Shown here piece by piece: positions 9,631 to 19,427 of a DNA stretch of 58,564 nt. The notes beneath the pieces are model-generated. The model did not search any database, had not been told where the DNA came from, and worked only from the letters and a program-made list of their open reading frames with translations. Origin of the DNA: an uncultured bacterium (GTDB lineage: Bacteria; Actinomycetota; Actinomycetes; S36-B12; CAIYMF01); assembly GCA_903826575.1 (NCBI GenBank), contig CAIKEU010000008.1, forward strand, positions 1 through 58,564, read 5' to 3'. Numbering within the stretch: position 1 is the stretch's first letter; every line of letters begins with the position of its first letter. A program made the translations under genes and the position numbers.

Positions 9631-10658
9631 GGCGCGACTCCGATAGCGCTTAGGCCACATCCCTCATCGATTCCCAAGGCGATGTTGGCATTCTGGATAG
9701 CCTGACCGGCCGCGCCCTTGGTGAGGTTGTCGATTGCTGAAACGACGACGGCACGGCCGGAGTGGGTGTCGGCCGCAACCTGAAGGTGAACTGAATTCGC
9801 ACCCAACGTGGCACCCGTTTGCGGCCACATTCCAGTTGGCAGGACCGTCACAAATGACTCGTTGAGATACGCCGCGTACAGCGCTTCTGCCAACTCGACA
9901 GTGGTAATTCCAGGGCTTAGACGCGCAGTGCTTGTAGCCAGAATTCCGCGCGGCATCGGCGCGAGCATCGGGGTGAACGAGACGGTCACGGTGGCATTCG
10001 CCGCGCCAGTCAAGGCCTGCTCGATTTCCGGCGTGTGTTGGTGAACGCCGCCAACCTTGTACGTCGACAACTGGCCCATCACGGTGCTGGCCAGTAGTGC
10101 ATCCGATGCCTTGCGCCCCGCTCCCGTCGTACCCGACGCAGCCACGACCACCACGTCCGATGGCTCAACCAAACCGGCTGCCAAAAGCGGGGCCAGCCCC
10201 AGGATGACTCCGGTTGGGTAGCAGCCTGGGTTAGCGATGCGACGGGCGTCAGCGATCGCCTCGCGTCCAGTCAACTCCGGGAGCCCATAGACCCACGTGC
10301 CAGCGTGGCTGCCGCCGTAGTACGTCTGCCACGCCTGCGCACTGTGGAGGCGGTGATCGGCACCAAGATCTACGACGAGCGTCGAGGCGGGAAGAGCTGC
10401 GGCCAAGGCGGCCGATTCACCATGGGGAAGCGCGAGGAACACAACATCGCTCGTGGCAAGTGAATCCGCGTCTGTGGCGATGAAGCGCAGATCACCCAAG
10501 CTCGCCAGATGCGGGTGCAGATCGCTAACCCGCGCCCCCGCGTTGGCGCCAGCCGCGAGCGGGCCCAACTGCAGAAACGGGTGAGCGGAAATCAGCCTGA
10601 TCAGCTCACCGCCGGCATAGCCGGAGGCACCCGCGATCGAAGCCGTGAATGTGGTCAC
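9627..10658 (-). CDS. argC: N-acetyl-gamma-glutamyl-phosphate reductase
   Basis: NADPH-dependent reductase, first gene of the arg operon, 343 aa. The N-terminal Rossmann loop is GASGYAGGELIRL and the catalytic cysteine lies in RIANPGCYPTG. I place the start at GTG 10658 rather than the frame's first GTG at 10673 because a perfect TATAAT ends 6 bases before it and no Shine-Dalgarno is present, which fits leaderless translation. pheT ends only about 30 bases upstream. Confidence 0.95.
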   Translation of the reverse strand: MTTFTASIAGASGYAGGELIRLISAHPFLQLGPLAAGANAGARVSDLHPHLASLGDLRFIATDADSLATSDVVFLALPHGESAALAAALPASTLVVDLGADHRLHSAQAWQTYYGGSHAGTWVYGLPELTGREAIADARRIANPGCYPTGVILGLAPLLAAGLVEPSDVVVVAASGTTGAGRKASDALLASTVMGQLSTYKVGGVHQHTPEIEQALTGAANATVTVSFTPMLAPMPRGILATSTARLSPGITTVELAEALYAAYLNESFVTVLPTGMWPQTGATLGANSVHLQVAADTHSGRAVVVSAIDNLTKGAAGQAIQNANIALGIDEGCGLSAIGVAP

Positions 10659-10664
10659 CTCGTG

Positions 10665-10670
10665 ATTATA
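10665..10670 (-). promoter_or_regulatory. argC -10 element, leaderless promoter candidate
   Basis: TATAAT matches the -10 consensus exactly and ends 6 bases before the argC GTG, so transcription would begin at or next to the start codon. The -35 region is poor (TTAGAA, 15 bases upstream). The surrounding AT-rich stretch, which includes the last codons of pheT, is also where an ArgR operator would be expected, but no confident ARG box could be read. Confidence 0.55.
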
Positions 10671-10687
10671 CACATATTCCGATATTT

Positions 10688-13206
10688 CTAACCGCGAAGT
10701 ACGGCCCCATGTGCAACACGTGCGGACTCAATAGCCGCCGTTCTAGCGGCCGTCACCTCGTCAACGTTCAGGGTGCGATCAGGCGCGCGGAACCGAAGCG
10801 AGAAAGCAAGTGACTTCTTTCCAGCCGGCACCTGATCACCTGAATAGACATCGAAGAGTCTCACCGACTCCAACAGTGGCCCAGCCCCGGCTACCAGTGC
10901 ATCCTGGACATCCTGGGCGGGCACAGCTGCGTCCACGACGAGTGCGACATCTTCCTTAGCTACCGGGAATGTCGACAGACCCATGGCCGTCACCACAGCC
11001 TGGGCGCGAGCGATGACAGCGTCGAGATCAAGTTCCATCGCCGACGTGCGACGGGGCAACCCCGCCTCCTCGCACGAGCGCGGCGAAAGCTCTCCGGCAT
11101 AGCCAACGACCACATCGCCAACAACCAATTCAGCACACCGACCCGGGTGCCAAGGTGCCGGCGTCGCGCCAGATCGCACCGTCAGCTCAGCGCCGACAGC
11201 ATCGGCGACAATGCGCGCCGCTTCAACGGCATCAGCCCAGGACGAATCCGACGCAGCCCCCCACCATCCGGCGGGAGTCCGCGAGCCAGCAAGTGCGACG
11301 CCCACATGCAGAGGCTGATCGGGAAGCAAGCTTTCAAGGGTTGCCAGATCTGCATCGCTTGGCCGACCAGAGACACTCGGGCGAGGTGGGTTAGTGACAC
11401 CGCGCGTTGTCTGTCCTTCACGCAAGTGCACAACGGCACCCATTTCGAACACCGCAATGTCCGAGGTTCCTCGACCCGCATTGCGTCGCAGCGTGTTAAC
11501 CAATCCCGGCAGAAGTGTTGACCGCATCCCCGGCTGTTCATCTGAAATCGGATTGGCGAGCAGCAACACATTGCGACGCGGATCGTCAGCCGGAATGTTC
11601 AACGCGTCAAACTCCGCGACACCTACGAAGGGGTAACTCAACGCTTCAACATAGCCCGCACTGGCCAGTGCCCGACCAACCCTGCGTCGTGCCCGCTGAC
11701 TTTGCGTGAGCCCAAAGCCAACAGGAGCCTTTGGCAAGGTCGATGGGATCGCGTCGTACCCGCCGAGGCGCAGAACCTCTTCGACCAAGTCGGCAGGATC
11801 GGTCACGTCTGGACGCCATGTCGGCGGCTCAACGAAAAGTGGTTCGGCCTGATCATCACGAATTGTGGCTCCGACCGCGCGAAGTCGTTCGACGACAGTC
11901 GCGCGATCAATCGCGGTACCAGCCGTGCGGCCCGCAAGCTCAGCCGACATGGGAATGCGAACCGGCTCGTGAGGTGCTTCGACACCGTTCATGCCAATGT
12001 ACGCACCGCCGCCGTGAGCAAGCAGCAAGGCCGCAGCCCGCGCTGAAGCGTAGGGCGCCAACATGTAGTCGACGCCTCGCTCGTAGCGACGTGAGGCCTC
12101 ACTGGAAAGCTTGTGACGACGCGAGCTACGAGCGATTCCCCTCGACGCGAAATGCGCTGCTTCCAAGACAATCGCAGTTGTGGTCTCGTCCACCTCAGTC
12201 TCGAGGCCGCCCATGATGCCGGCAATGCCGATCCCGCCGCGATCATCGGTGATCAGGAGGTCGTCGGGATGCAGTTCACGTTGAACGTGATCAAGCGTCT
12301 CCATCGATTCGCCATCGCGCGCGTGACGAACGACGATTGGGCCGCGTAACTTGTTGCCGTCGAATGCGTGCAGGGGCTGGCCGGTTTCCAACATCACGTA
12401 GTTCGTAACGTCAACCGCCAGCGACACCGGCCGCATCCCCGACAGAATCAGCCGTCGCTTCATCCAGTGCGGCGACGCCGCGGCCGGGTCGAAGCCCACG
12501 ATGGTGCGCAGCGTAAACACATCGCACGCTTCGAGGGCTTCAACAGCGCACTCGTGCGGCTCGCCATCAGATGGCGCAGGAAGCTCGACAAGTTCAGTGC
12601 CGGGATCGCGAAACTGAGTGCCGAACTGGTGCGCGAGTTCACGGGCGACGCCGCGCATCGAAAGACAGAAACCCATATCCGGCGTGACAGATACGTCGAG
12701 GACTACCTCGCCGAGTCCCACGATCGGATACGCATCAGCACCAACCTCGGCGGTATTCGGTGGCAAGACGATGATGCCGGAATGTTCGTCACCCAGACCC
12801 AACTCGCGCTCGCTACAGATCATGCCGTCGCTGATATGGCCGTACGTTTCGCGGCTCGCAATTGCGAACCCGCCCGTTAGGACCGTGCCGGGTAGCGCAA
12901 CGACAACAAGATCGCCTTCGGCGAAGTTCCGCGCACCGCAGATGATGCCTCGCTCCCCGGGCGTATCTGGATGCCCATGTTCGGCCCCGACTGCAACACG
13001 ACAAAACCGAATTGGCTTTTTGAATTCCGTGAGCTCTTCGATGGACAGAACATGTCCGACAACGATCGGGCCAGTGTTGTCGTTACCAACGTGGATGATC
13101 TCTTCAAGTTCCAAGCCGACGCTTACCAACCGCTCACCAATGGTTTCGGGTGTTTCGTCCGCAGGAATATCTACGTATTCGCTGAGCCAAGACAATGGGA
13201 TACGCA

Positions 13207-13207
<1 letters not shown>
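10688..13207 (-). CDS. pheT: Phenylalanyl-tRNA synthetase beta subunit
   Basis: Large subunit of the alpha2beta2 PheRS, 839 aa, full length. The N-terminal tRNA-binding OB fold includes IVVGHVLSIEEL (near residue 47), the central region carries the B3/B4 editing and B5 modules, and the last ~90 residues form the ferredoxin-fold anticodon-binding domain, starting around TFPVAKEDVALVVD. Its ATG overlaps the pheS stop by one base (TAATG), so the subunits are translationally coupled. Confidence 0.97.
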
Positions 13208-14313
<1,106 letters not shown>

Positions 14314-14325
14314 CTAGGCATAGCG

Positions 14326-14357
14326 GACGCCCGGGACCTCATCGGTTTCCGGGCGTC
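14326..14357 (-). terminator. Hairpin between oxygenase-like gene and pheS
   Basis: A perfect 9-bp stem (GACGCCCGG 14326-14334 with CCGGGCGTC 14349-14357) encloses a 14-base loop, about 30 bases past the stop codon of the oxygenase-like gene. Allowing one bulge, the stem extends by AGC/GCT. No U-tract follows, as is common for actinobacterial terminators. Confidence 0.5.
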
Positions 14358-14387
14358 GCTAGAAAAGCAGGTTCGTACAGCGGAAAA

Positions 14388-15203
14388 TCAGGCCTCGGAG
14401 AGTTGTTCCATAGCGCGCAGGGTGCCATCGCCAAAGGTTGGATCTTCACCACGTGCTGCAAGAGCGGCGGCACGGGCGGCCCGCTTGGAAGCAGCCAGAG
14501 CCTCACCCTCGGCGATCTGTGCCTCGGTCATTGGATAAGACGCGACTTCACCGACACCGTTGTACTTCTCGATGTAGGCATCAAGTTCGGGGCCTGACTC
14601 CCACGACGTGATCAAGCAGTAACGGGGGACATCGCCCTGATGCCAGACAGCGTGGTAGAGACGCTGCGTATCGACGATCAGTTGCGCCCCGGCCGGCAAC
14701 GGGATCCGAGTCTCCGTTGACGGATCGTCCTTATCCCCGCGCAACACCATGACCGAATCGGGATTGTCTGTCAGGTTGAAAAACCCTCGAACAATCCAGC
14801 CGGTGCCCTCTGGGTTGAGCCGGTTGTTATCGTCGCGGTGGAAGTTGTAGAGGGTCTCACCGTACTGATTCGGCAAAAGTTCAATAACACGGCAGCGTCC
14901 GATGTTCGCACCCGGCTCCTCGGCTCGCCGAACCAGGTTCGGCGCCTTTTGCGTATTCGCCGGCACCCACACGCCATCTTTGTCGGTCTTGGGTGGAGTG
15001 TGGTTCCAGAATCCGTCACATTCCATATCTCCGTAGGCCGAAGCCAGCGGCGCGAATCGGGTCTCACCCGAGGACTTCCAATCGACGAATTCGATCTCAG
15101 TCCACTCCTGGGGATCCGCGGCCTGGTCGTACATGTCGAGAACGACATAGCCGTTCTTGCGGAACAACTCGATCTTGGTGTAGCCACCTTCGGTGTACAG
15201 CAT
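14388..15203 (-). CDS. Candidate 2-oxoglutarate/Fe(II)-dependent oxygenase-like protein
   Basis: A 271-aa cytoplasmic protein I do not recognise by name. It shows the metal-binding pattern of 2OG/Fe(II) oxygenases: H122-x-D124 (FHRDDNN), a distal H184 (LYHAVWHQGDVPR) and R194 ten residues later, the usual 2OG-carboxylate arginine position. Beta-rich segments between these fit the double-stranded helix fold. The C-terminal ~50 residues are Ala/Glu/Arg-rich and probably helical. I prefer ATG 15203 because GAGG lies 6 bases before it; ATG 15242 or 15239 is possible. It lies between trmH and pheS on the same strand, so a translation-related substrate is conceivable but unproven. Confidence 0.5.
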   Translation of the reverse strand: MLYTEGGYTKIELFRKNGYVVLDMYDQAADPQEWTEIEFVDWKSSGETRFAPLASAYGDMECDGFWNHTPPKTDKDGVWVPANTQKAPNLVRRAEEPGANIGRCRVIELLPNQYGETLYNFHRDDNNRLNPEGTGWIVRGFFNLTDNPDSVMVLRGDKDDPSTETRIPLPAGAQLIVDTQRLYHAVWHQGDVPRYCLITSWESGPELDAYIEKYNGVGEVASYPMTEAQIAEGEALAASKRAARAAALAARGEDPTFGDGTLRAMEQLSEA

Positions 15204-15313
15204 GTTGGACCTCACATCGTTAGGAGCAGTCCAGACCATCATGCCTCACACCGTCGAAAAGTCAGCGCAGGACAGGCATTCGAGCCTCGTTGCTCACATC
15301 ACATCGGTGAGGC

Positions 15314-16123
15314 TTACCGGTGTGCTCGCGCCGATGCGTAGAGGCAGACCGCGGCGGCGGTGGCCAAGTTTAGGCTCTCGGCGGCCCCATAGATTGGGAC
15401 GCGAACCACGTTGTCAGCAAGAGCCCGTGTGTCGTCCGGCAAACCCCACGCCTCATTGCCGAAGATCCAGACACAGTCGGCGCCGAGTGCACCTTCGTCG
15501 GCAAGCTGATCGAGATCCCGATCGCCAGCGCCATCTGCGGCAAGAATCTGCATTCCCACGGACCTCAGCGCGCCGACGGCAGCATCGACCGTCGGGCCCA
15601 CCACGATCGGCAGGTGGAATACCGATCCAGCTGAAGCGCGAACTGCCTTCGGATTGAAGGGATCGACGCTGGCATCCGAGACGATCACAGCGTCGGCCCC
15701 AGCTGCGTCAGCGCAGCGAATAACGGTGCCAATGTTTCCCGGATCCCGAGCATGTGCGAGCAACACCACAAGTTTCGGCGCGAGCTCAACAACCGCCGCT
15801 AGAGATCGCTCGGGCTTTACGCACACCCCAACCATGCCTTGCGGTGTGATCGTCCCAGCAAGTGACGACACCACTTCGCCCGACGCCCAGATGATCTCAG
15901 CACCAGCGGCTTTCGCAGAATCGACGATATCGCTGTGACGTTGCGCTGCCTCAGTTGTGACGTACAGATCTATCAGCACTCCGGGTTCACGAGCCGCCTC
16001 GCGGCAGGCCTGCGGACCCTCGGCTAAAAAACGACCGTCCCGATCGCGAAAGGCCCGCTTGATCAGCCGACGAGCCGCCGTGACCCGCGGTGAGCGGGTG
16101 GACGTGAGCTCGGAGCCGATCAA
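15314..16123 (-). CDS. SpoU/TrmH-family RNA 2'-O-ribose methyltransferase
   Basis: SPOUT-class SAM-dependent methyltransferase acting on rRNA or tRNA ribose, 269 aa. The three family motifs are clear: RDPGNIGTVIRCADAAG (motif 1), IFGNEAWGLP (motif 2) and VPIYGAAESLNLATAAAVCLY (motif 3, trefoil-knot SAM site). An N-terminal substrate-binding domain (about 1-110) precedes it. TTG at 16123 is supported by GAGG 6 bases upstream. It follows rplT after about 40 bases, the usual actinobacterial order. The exact target nucleotide cannot be told. Confidence 0.92.
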   Translation of the reverse strand: MIGSELTSTRSPRVTAARRLIKRAFRDRDGRFLAEGPQACREAAREPGVLIDLYVTTEAAQRHSDIVDSAKAAGAEIIWASGEVVSSLAGTITPQGMVGVCVKPERSLAAVVELAPKLVVLLAHARDPGNIGTVIRCADAAGADAVIVSDASVDPFNPKAVRASAGSVFHLPIVVGPTVDAAVGALRSVGMQILAADGAGDRDLDQLADEGALGADCVWIFGNEAWGLPDDTRALADNVVRVPIYGAAESLNLATAAAVCLYASARAHR

Positions 16124-16164
16124 TGCGATCCTCGCGATCGGGACGGAGGTGTTGTCTGGACTAG

Positions 16165-16545
16165 TTACGCGACAGGCGCGTTGACATCGGCCGGCAGTGC
16201 TGCCTTAGCGATGTCGACGATTGCGGTGAATGCCGCAGCATCGTTGACGGCAAGCTCGGCCAACATGCGACGGTCGACCTCAACACCCGCAATCTTCAGA
16301 CCCTGGATGAGGCGGCTGTACGTCATGCCGTTCAAGCGGGCCGCGGCGTTGATGCGCTGGATCCAGAGCTGTCGGAAATCGCCCTTGCGCTTGCGTCGGT
16401 CGTTGAACGCGTACACACCTGAGTGCGTAACCTGCTCCTTGGCCTTGCGATACAAGCGCGAACGCTGACCGCGGTAGCCAGAAGCCTGCTCAAGAACTTC
16501 ACGACGCTTCTTGTGGGCGTTAACCGCCCTCTTTACGCGTGCCAT
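16165..16545 (-). CDS. rplT: 50S ribosomal protein L20
   Basis: Early 23S rRNA-binding assembly protein of the large subunit, 126 aa. The N-terminal basic extension ([39 protein letters not shown]) and [21 protein letters not shown] are characteristic. A good GGAG precedes the ATG. It is third in the infC-rpmI-rplT operon, where L20 or leader RNA structures often control expression. Confidence 0.98.
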   Translation of the reverse strand: MARVKRAVNAHKKRREVLEQASGYRGQRSRLYRKAKEQVTHSGVYAFNDRRKRKGDFRQLWIQRINAAARLNGMTYSRLIQGLKIAGVEVDRRMLAELAVNDAAAFTAIVDIAKAALPADVNAPVA

Positions 16546-16607
16546 GGTTTTACTCCTACTTAAAAACGGGCCAGACCGGCCCGGCGATGGACGTCGGGGG
16601 TTGGCCG

Positions 16608-16802
16608 TTAGCGGCCGAGCAACTTCTTTACCTTCTTGACATCAGCAGGTGCGACAACGGCATCTACTGAGAGTCGACGAGTGCGACGACTGGACTTAAC
16701 TTCCAGCAAGTGACGCTTGTTCGTGCGCTCGTGCATGAGCTTGCCCGAGCCGGTCACCTTAAACCGCTTCTTGGCACCGCTGTGGGTCTTCTGCTTCGGC
16801 AT
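16608..16802 (-). CDS. rpmI: 50S ribosomal protein L35
   Basis: Small basic large-subunit protein, 64 aa, normal length. [21 protein letters not shown] is the canonical L35 start, and the body is Lys/Arg-rich throughout. GAGGAG lies upstream of the ATG. It sits between infC and rplT with about 60- and 90-base gaps, as in most bacteria. Confidence 0.98.
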   Translation of the reverse strand: MPKQKTHSGAKKRFKVTGSGKLMHERTNKRHLLEVKSSRRTRRLSVDAVVAPADVKKVKKLLGR

Positions 16803-16893
16803 GGTGGCCGCTCTCCTCGTACTCGGGGTGGTGCGTCGGGAAATTTCTCGGTTAACGTGCGGTGGTACTGACGGCTTTCGCCATCGTTAGTGC

Positions 16894-17559
16894 CTATTCG
16901 TCGTCTTCTACGTCTGTTTCAATGTCGAGATCTAACTCGCTGTCGGGCGCATCTATATCAATGTCCTCCACGCCTGACACCAGAGCGTCATCGAGTTCAG
17001 TGGCACTCTCGGAGTCACTTTCACCCTTTGAACTCGGCTTATCTGACTTCTTTCGAACTGGCCCCAGCACCATGATCATGTTGCGACCATCCTGCTTCGG
17101 CGAGTACTCGACGAAACCAAATTCAGTTACATCCTCAGCCAACTTCTTCAACAACCTGAACCCAAGTTCCGGACGTGATTGCTCACGACCACGGAACATG
17201 ATGGTGATCTTGACCTTGTCGCCAGCCCTCAAGAACCGGATGACGTGAGACTTCTTGGTCTCATAGTCGTGATCATCAATCTTTGGACGAAGCTTCATCT
17301 CCTTGATGACAGTGTTGACCTGCTTTTTACGGTCTTCACGTGCCTTCACTGCGGATTCGTACTTGAACTTTCCATAGTCCATGAGTTTGCAGACGGGTGG
17401 CTTTGACATCGGGGCTACCTCGACTAGATCGAGGTCTGCTTCCAGTGCCAGACGCAACGCATCTTCGATGCGCACGATGCCGACCTGCTCGCCATTCGGT
17501 CCGACTAGTCGGACTTCAGGAACTCGAATCCGCTCGTTGATGCGGGGCTCGACGCTGAT
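16894..17559 (-). CDS. infC: Translation initiation factor IF-3 (ATC start, acidic C-terminal tail)
   Basis: IF-3 binds the 30S subunit, proofreads start codon choice and blocks 50S joining. Translating from ATC at 17559 gives [20 protein letters not shown], the standard N-terminus; AAGGAG lies 5 bases before it and no ATG/GTG/TTG gives that sequence. A non-canonical start is the known basis of IF-3 autoregulation. Both domains and the linker are complete ([30 protein letters not shown]). Residues about 179-221 form an added, strongly acidic Asp/Glu/Ser tail, absent from short IF-3 forms; its role is unknown. Total 221 aa. Confidence 0.95.
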   Translation of the reverse strand: MSVEPRINERIRVPEVRLVGPNGEQVGIVRIEDALRLALEADLDLVEVAPMSKPPVCKLMDYGKFKYESAVKAREDRKKQVNTVIKEMKLRPKIDDHDYETKKSHVIRFLRAGDKVKITIMFRGREQSRPELGFRLLKKLAEDVTEFGFVEYSPKQDGRNMIMVLGPVRKKSDKPSSKGESDSESATELDDALVSGVEDIDIDAPDSELDLDIETDVEDDE

Positions 17560-17610
17560 GTGTTCTCCTTAGGTTGCGGTTCAGTAACCACATGAGCCCA
17601 GACATGGATC

Positions 17611-17638
17611 GAGGCCTCGTGCACGCGCACAAGGCCTC
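17611..17638 (-). promoter_or_regulatory. Strong hairpin in the infC leader RNA
   Basis: In the transcript GAGGCCUUGUGC pairs with GCACGAGGCCUC: 12 continuous pairs including one U-G wobble, closed by a GCGU loop, about 50 bases upstream of the ATC start. Structured leaders in infC-rpmI-rplT operons are known control elements (L20 or IF-3 dependent). Which class this one belongs to is not clear. Confidence 0.5.
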
Positions 17639-17786
17639 GCAGTCGTGGCATGCTAAACAGCACACCTTCGGAATCCTCCGTCGAGGGTTCCGCGACCATA
17701 CCTGTCAGCCCTCGGGTTGATGCAGGTGGGAGCGAGACTCCGCTTGCGTGATCTTCACCAACGGTCGGTGAACATCGGTCTCCCCT

Positions 17787-17792
17787 AGATTA
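17787..17792 (-). promoter_or_regulatory. infC -10 candidate
   Basis: TAATCT on the minus strand lies about 230 bases upstream of the infC start, downstream of the aqpZ terminator, and would start the structured leader near 17780. No convincing -35 hexamer is seen. Confidence 0.35.
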
Positions 17793-17832
17793 GCGCATCA
17801 GTCGGCCAGAGCCGAATCCGACTGCCGACATA

Positions 17833-17866
17833 GCTGTGCCCCCACCCAACAGGGCGGGGGCACAGC
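17833..17866 (-). terminator. Terminator hairpin of aqpZ
   Basis: An 11-bp perfect stem (GCTGTGCCCCC/GGGGGCACAGC) with a further inner CCC/GGG and an AACA loop (plus-strand reading) starts 18 bases past the aqpZ stop codon. It is the strongest hairpin noticed in the window. The run after it is not U-rich, so this is a U-less, actinobacterial-style terminator. It isolates aqpZ from infC. Confidence 0.75.
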
Positions 17867-17883
17867 GTTTGCGACAAGGGTTG

Positions 17884-18558
17884 TTACGCGTCGGCTGCCC
17901 GGGTGAGGGGGTAGACGAACGCGGCGACGGCTCCACCGACAAGCGGGGCGAGGATGAACAGCCAAACCTGGCTCAGTGCCGTGCCGCCCGCCATGAGGGC
18001 CGGACCAAATGAGCGGGCCGGGTTCACCGACGTACCGTCGAGCGGAATACCCACAAGGTGGACTGCGGTGAGCGCAGCACCGATGGCCAGACCAGCGGTG
18101 GTGGCATTTGCTGCACGGTCCGTCACGAGCAAGATGACCAGCACGAAGGCGAAGGTGAGGAGAACCTCGAGAACGAATGCGCCCGCCATGTTGATATGGC
18201 CGTTGTCGTAGGCGTTACTTCCGAGCGCGCCGGTCTCATCGGTCACTCCGAAACTCGTCGTGAAGATTTTCAGGACCGCGGCCGCCGCGATCGCACCGGC
18301 AAACTGAACCACCCAGTAGCCGGCAGCTTCCGCAACGGGCATCTTACGACTGATAACCATGGCCAGAGTTACTGCCGGGTTTACGTGGGCACCGCTGACC
18401 GGACCGAAAGCGTAGGCGGCCAGGATCAAGACGAATCCGAATCCGATGGCCACGGCGAGAACACCACTGGTCTTGAGGCCGACAACCGCAGATCCAACTG
18501 CGAGCAGCACGAGGAAGAAGGTTCCGAGGAACTCAGCGACGAGCTTCCGCGAATTCAT
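17884..18558 (-). CDS. aqpZ: Aquaporin Z-type water channel
   Basis: Six-helix MIP-family channel in the cytoplasmic membrane, 224 aa. Both NPA half-helix motifs are present: HVNPAVT and SVNPARSFGPAL. Aligned with E. coli AqpZ the selectivity-filter residues appear kept: Phe in AIGFGF, His in TAVHLVGIP, Thr and Arg in GTSVNPAR. This points to a water channel, not a glycerol channel. I chose ATG 18558 (AGGA 6 bases upstream); the longer frame to 18624 adds a non-helical stretch. It is a stand-alone gene with its own terminator. Confidence 0.93.
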   Translation of the reverse strand: MNSRKLVAEFLGTFFLVLLAVGSAVVGLKTSGVLAVAIGFGFVLILAAYAFGPVSGAHVNPAVTLAMVISRKMPVAEAAGYWVVQFAGAIAAAAVLKIFTTSFGVTDETGALGSNAYDNGHINMAGAFVLEVLLTFAFVLVILLVTDRAANATTAGLAIGAALTAVHLVGIPLDGTSVNPARSFGPALMAGGTALSQVWLFILAPLVGGAVAAFVYPLTRAADA

Positions 18559-18691
18559 GAGCTGTCCTTTCGACGACACCAACCGTAGGTGATGACACGA
18601 CACGATCGACGACTTGCCGACCAACGTCCATGTTCCCGAAAGTCAAGTGTGCTTTGCGAGCGACACGCCGAATAGGACGACCCGCAATAAA

Positions 18692-19420
18692 CTAGGACGG
18701 ACGCGGCAATCCGCGCACGCCAATGCCCACTCCGAGAGGACAGCGGTCACGAACAAGATCAATGTCAGCAAGTTGATCCATCAGCGTTTGAGCCAGCTGA
18801 TCAACATCAGCACCTGGTTCTATCTCCAGCATGATCAGCACATCCAACTTCTGCAGGGCACCGTCGATCACCTCGTGCGCAGCCAATCCCCCGACCCCAG
18901 CGGCTACCGTGTCAATGGCGGCGTGAATCTCTGGGTCGAGATGTGGCCGAGACCAAGAGCGGCCCTCGGCAACGGCAGTCAGTGCGGGCTCGGTCAGTGC
19001 GTAGAGAACGGGACCAGCGACGTCGATCAGGACCGCATCGGCAGACTCTTGTTTCGCGGCCTGCGCAACCCTGCGAGCTCGCGCTGGGATACCCCGGGCC
19101 TGGGGATCCCAGGCCGCTAACGACTCCATGCTCGTAAAGGCCAAGAGCCCACGACGTCCGTCTGGCTGCACCAATGTCACTGTTGCCATGTGACTGGATT
19201 TGTCATGTGTGAGACCGCTTTGCGTCTGCGCTGCTTCCTCGACAACGGCCACGACCGGCACCATAAGCCGTCGATCGGACAGAACCTCAACGACGTCGTA
19301 TCCGGAAGCGGAACCTGTCCACCAGCCGTGCAGCACTGCGGCGAGATCAGGATCGGCAGTTCCATCGTCGCCGGCAAACTCGGGTTCCGGTATTTCGGCA
19401 CCTTGAAATTGTGAGCTCAA
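18692..19420 (-). CDS. SseB-family protein
   Basis: A 242-aa protein resembling actinobacterial SseB-type proteins encoded next to hisG and infC. Features include an Asp/Glu-rich N-terminus, RRLMVPVVAVVEE, and LVQPDGRRGLLAFTSMESLAAWDPQARGIPA, the SseB-like core. No signal peptide, membrane helix or catalytic motif is seen. TTG at 19420 with AGGA 5 bases upstream, 7 bases after the hisG stop, is preferred over an upstream start that would overlap hisG by 46 bases. Function in these bacteria is undefined; the name comes from a Salmonella-derived family label. Confidence 0.7.
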   Translation of the reverse strand: MSSQFQGAEIPEPEFAGDDGTADPDLAAVLHGWWTGSASGYDVVEVLSDRRLMVPVVAVVEEAAQTQSGLTHDKSSHMATVTLVQPDGRRGLLAFTSMESLAAWDPQARGIPARARRVAQAAKQESADAVLIDVAGPVLYALTEPALTAVAEGRSWSRPHLDPEIHAAIDTVAAGVGGLAAHEVIDGALQKLDVLIMLEIEPGADVDQLAQTLMDQLADIDLVRDRCPLGVGIGVRGLPRPS

Positions 19421-19427
19421 CGTCGTC

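Larger units (their letters stand above)
17560..17883 (-). other. infC leader and upstream intergenic region
   Basis: The 324 bases between aqpZ and infC contain, from upstream, the aqpZ terminator (17833-17866), a TAATCT -10 candidate (17787-17792) with no clear -35, and a leader of roughly 220 bases with a strong hairpin at 17611-17638. A 64-residue open frame at 17505-17699 runs across the hairpin and into infC in another frame; I treat it as non-coding. Confidence 0.55.

Noticed and set aside
17505-17699. 64-aa frame over the infC leader, possible leader peptide
   Set aside because: It spans the leader hairpin and continues into infC in a different frame; nothing in it resembles a protein family.
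18559-18691. aqpZ promoter TTGACT near 18640
   Set aside because: A good -35 but no acceptable -10 at 16-18 bases; not called.
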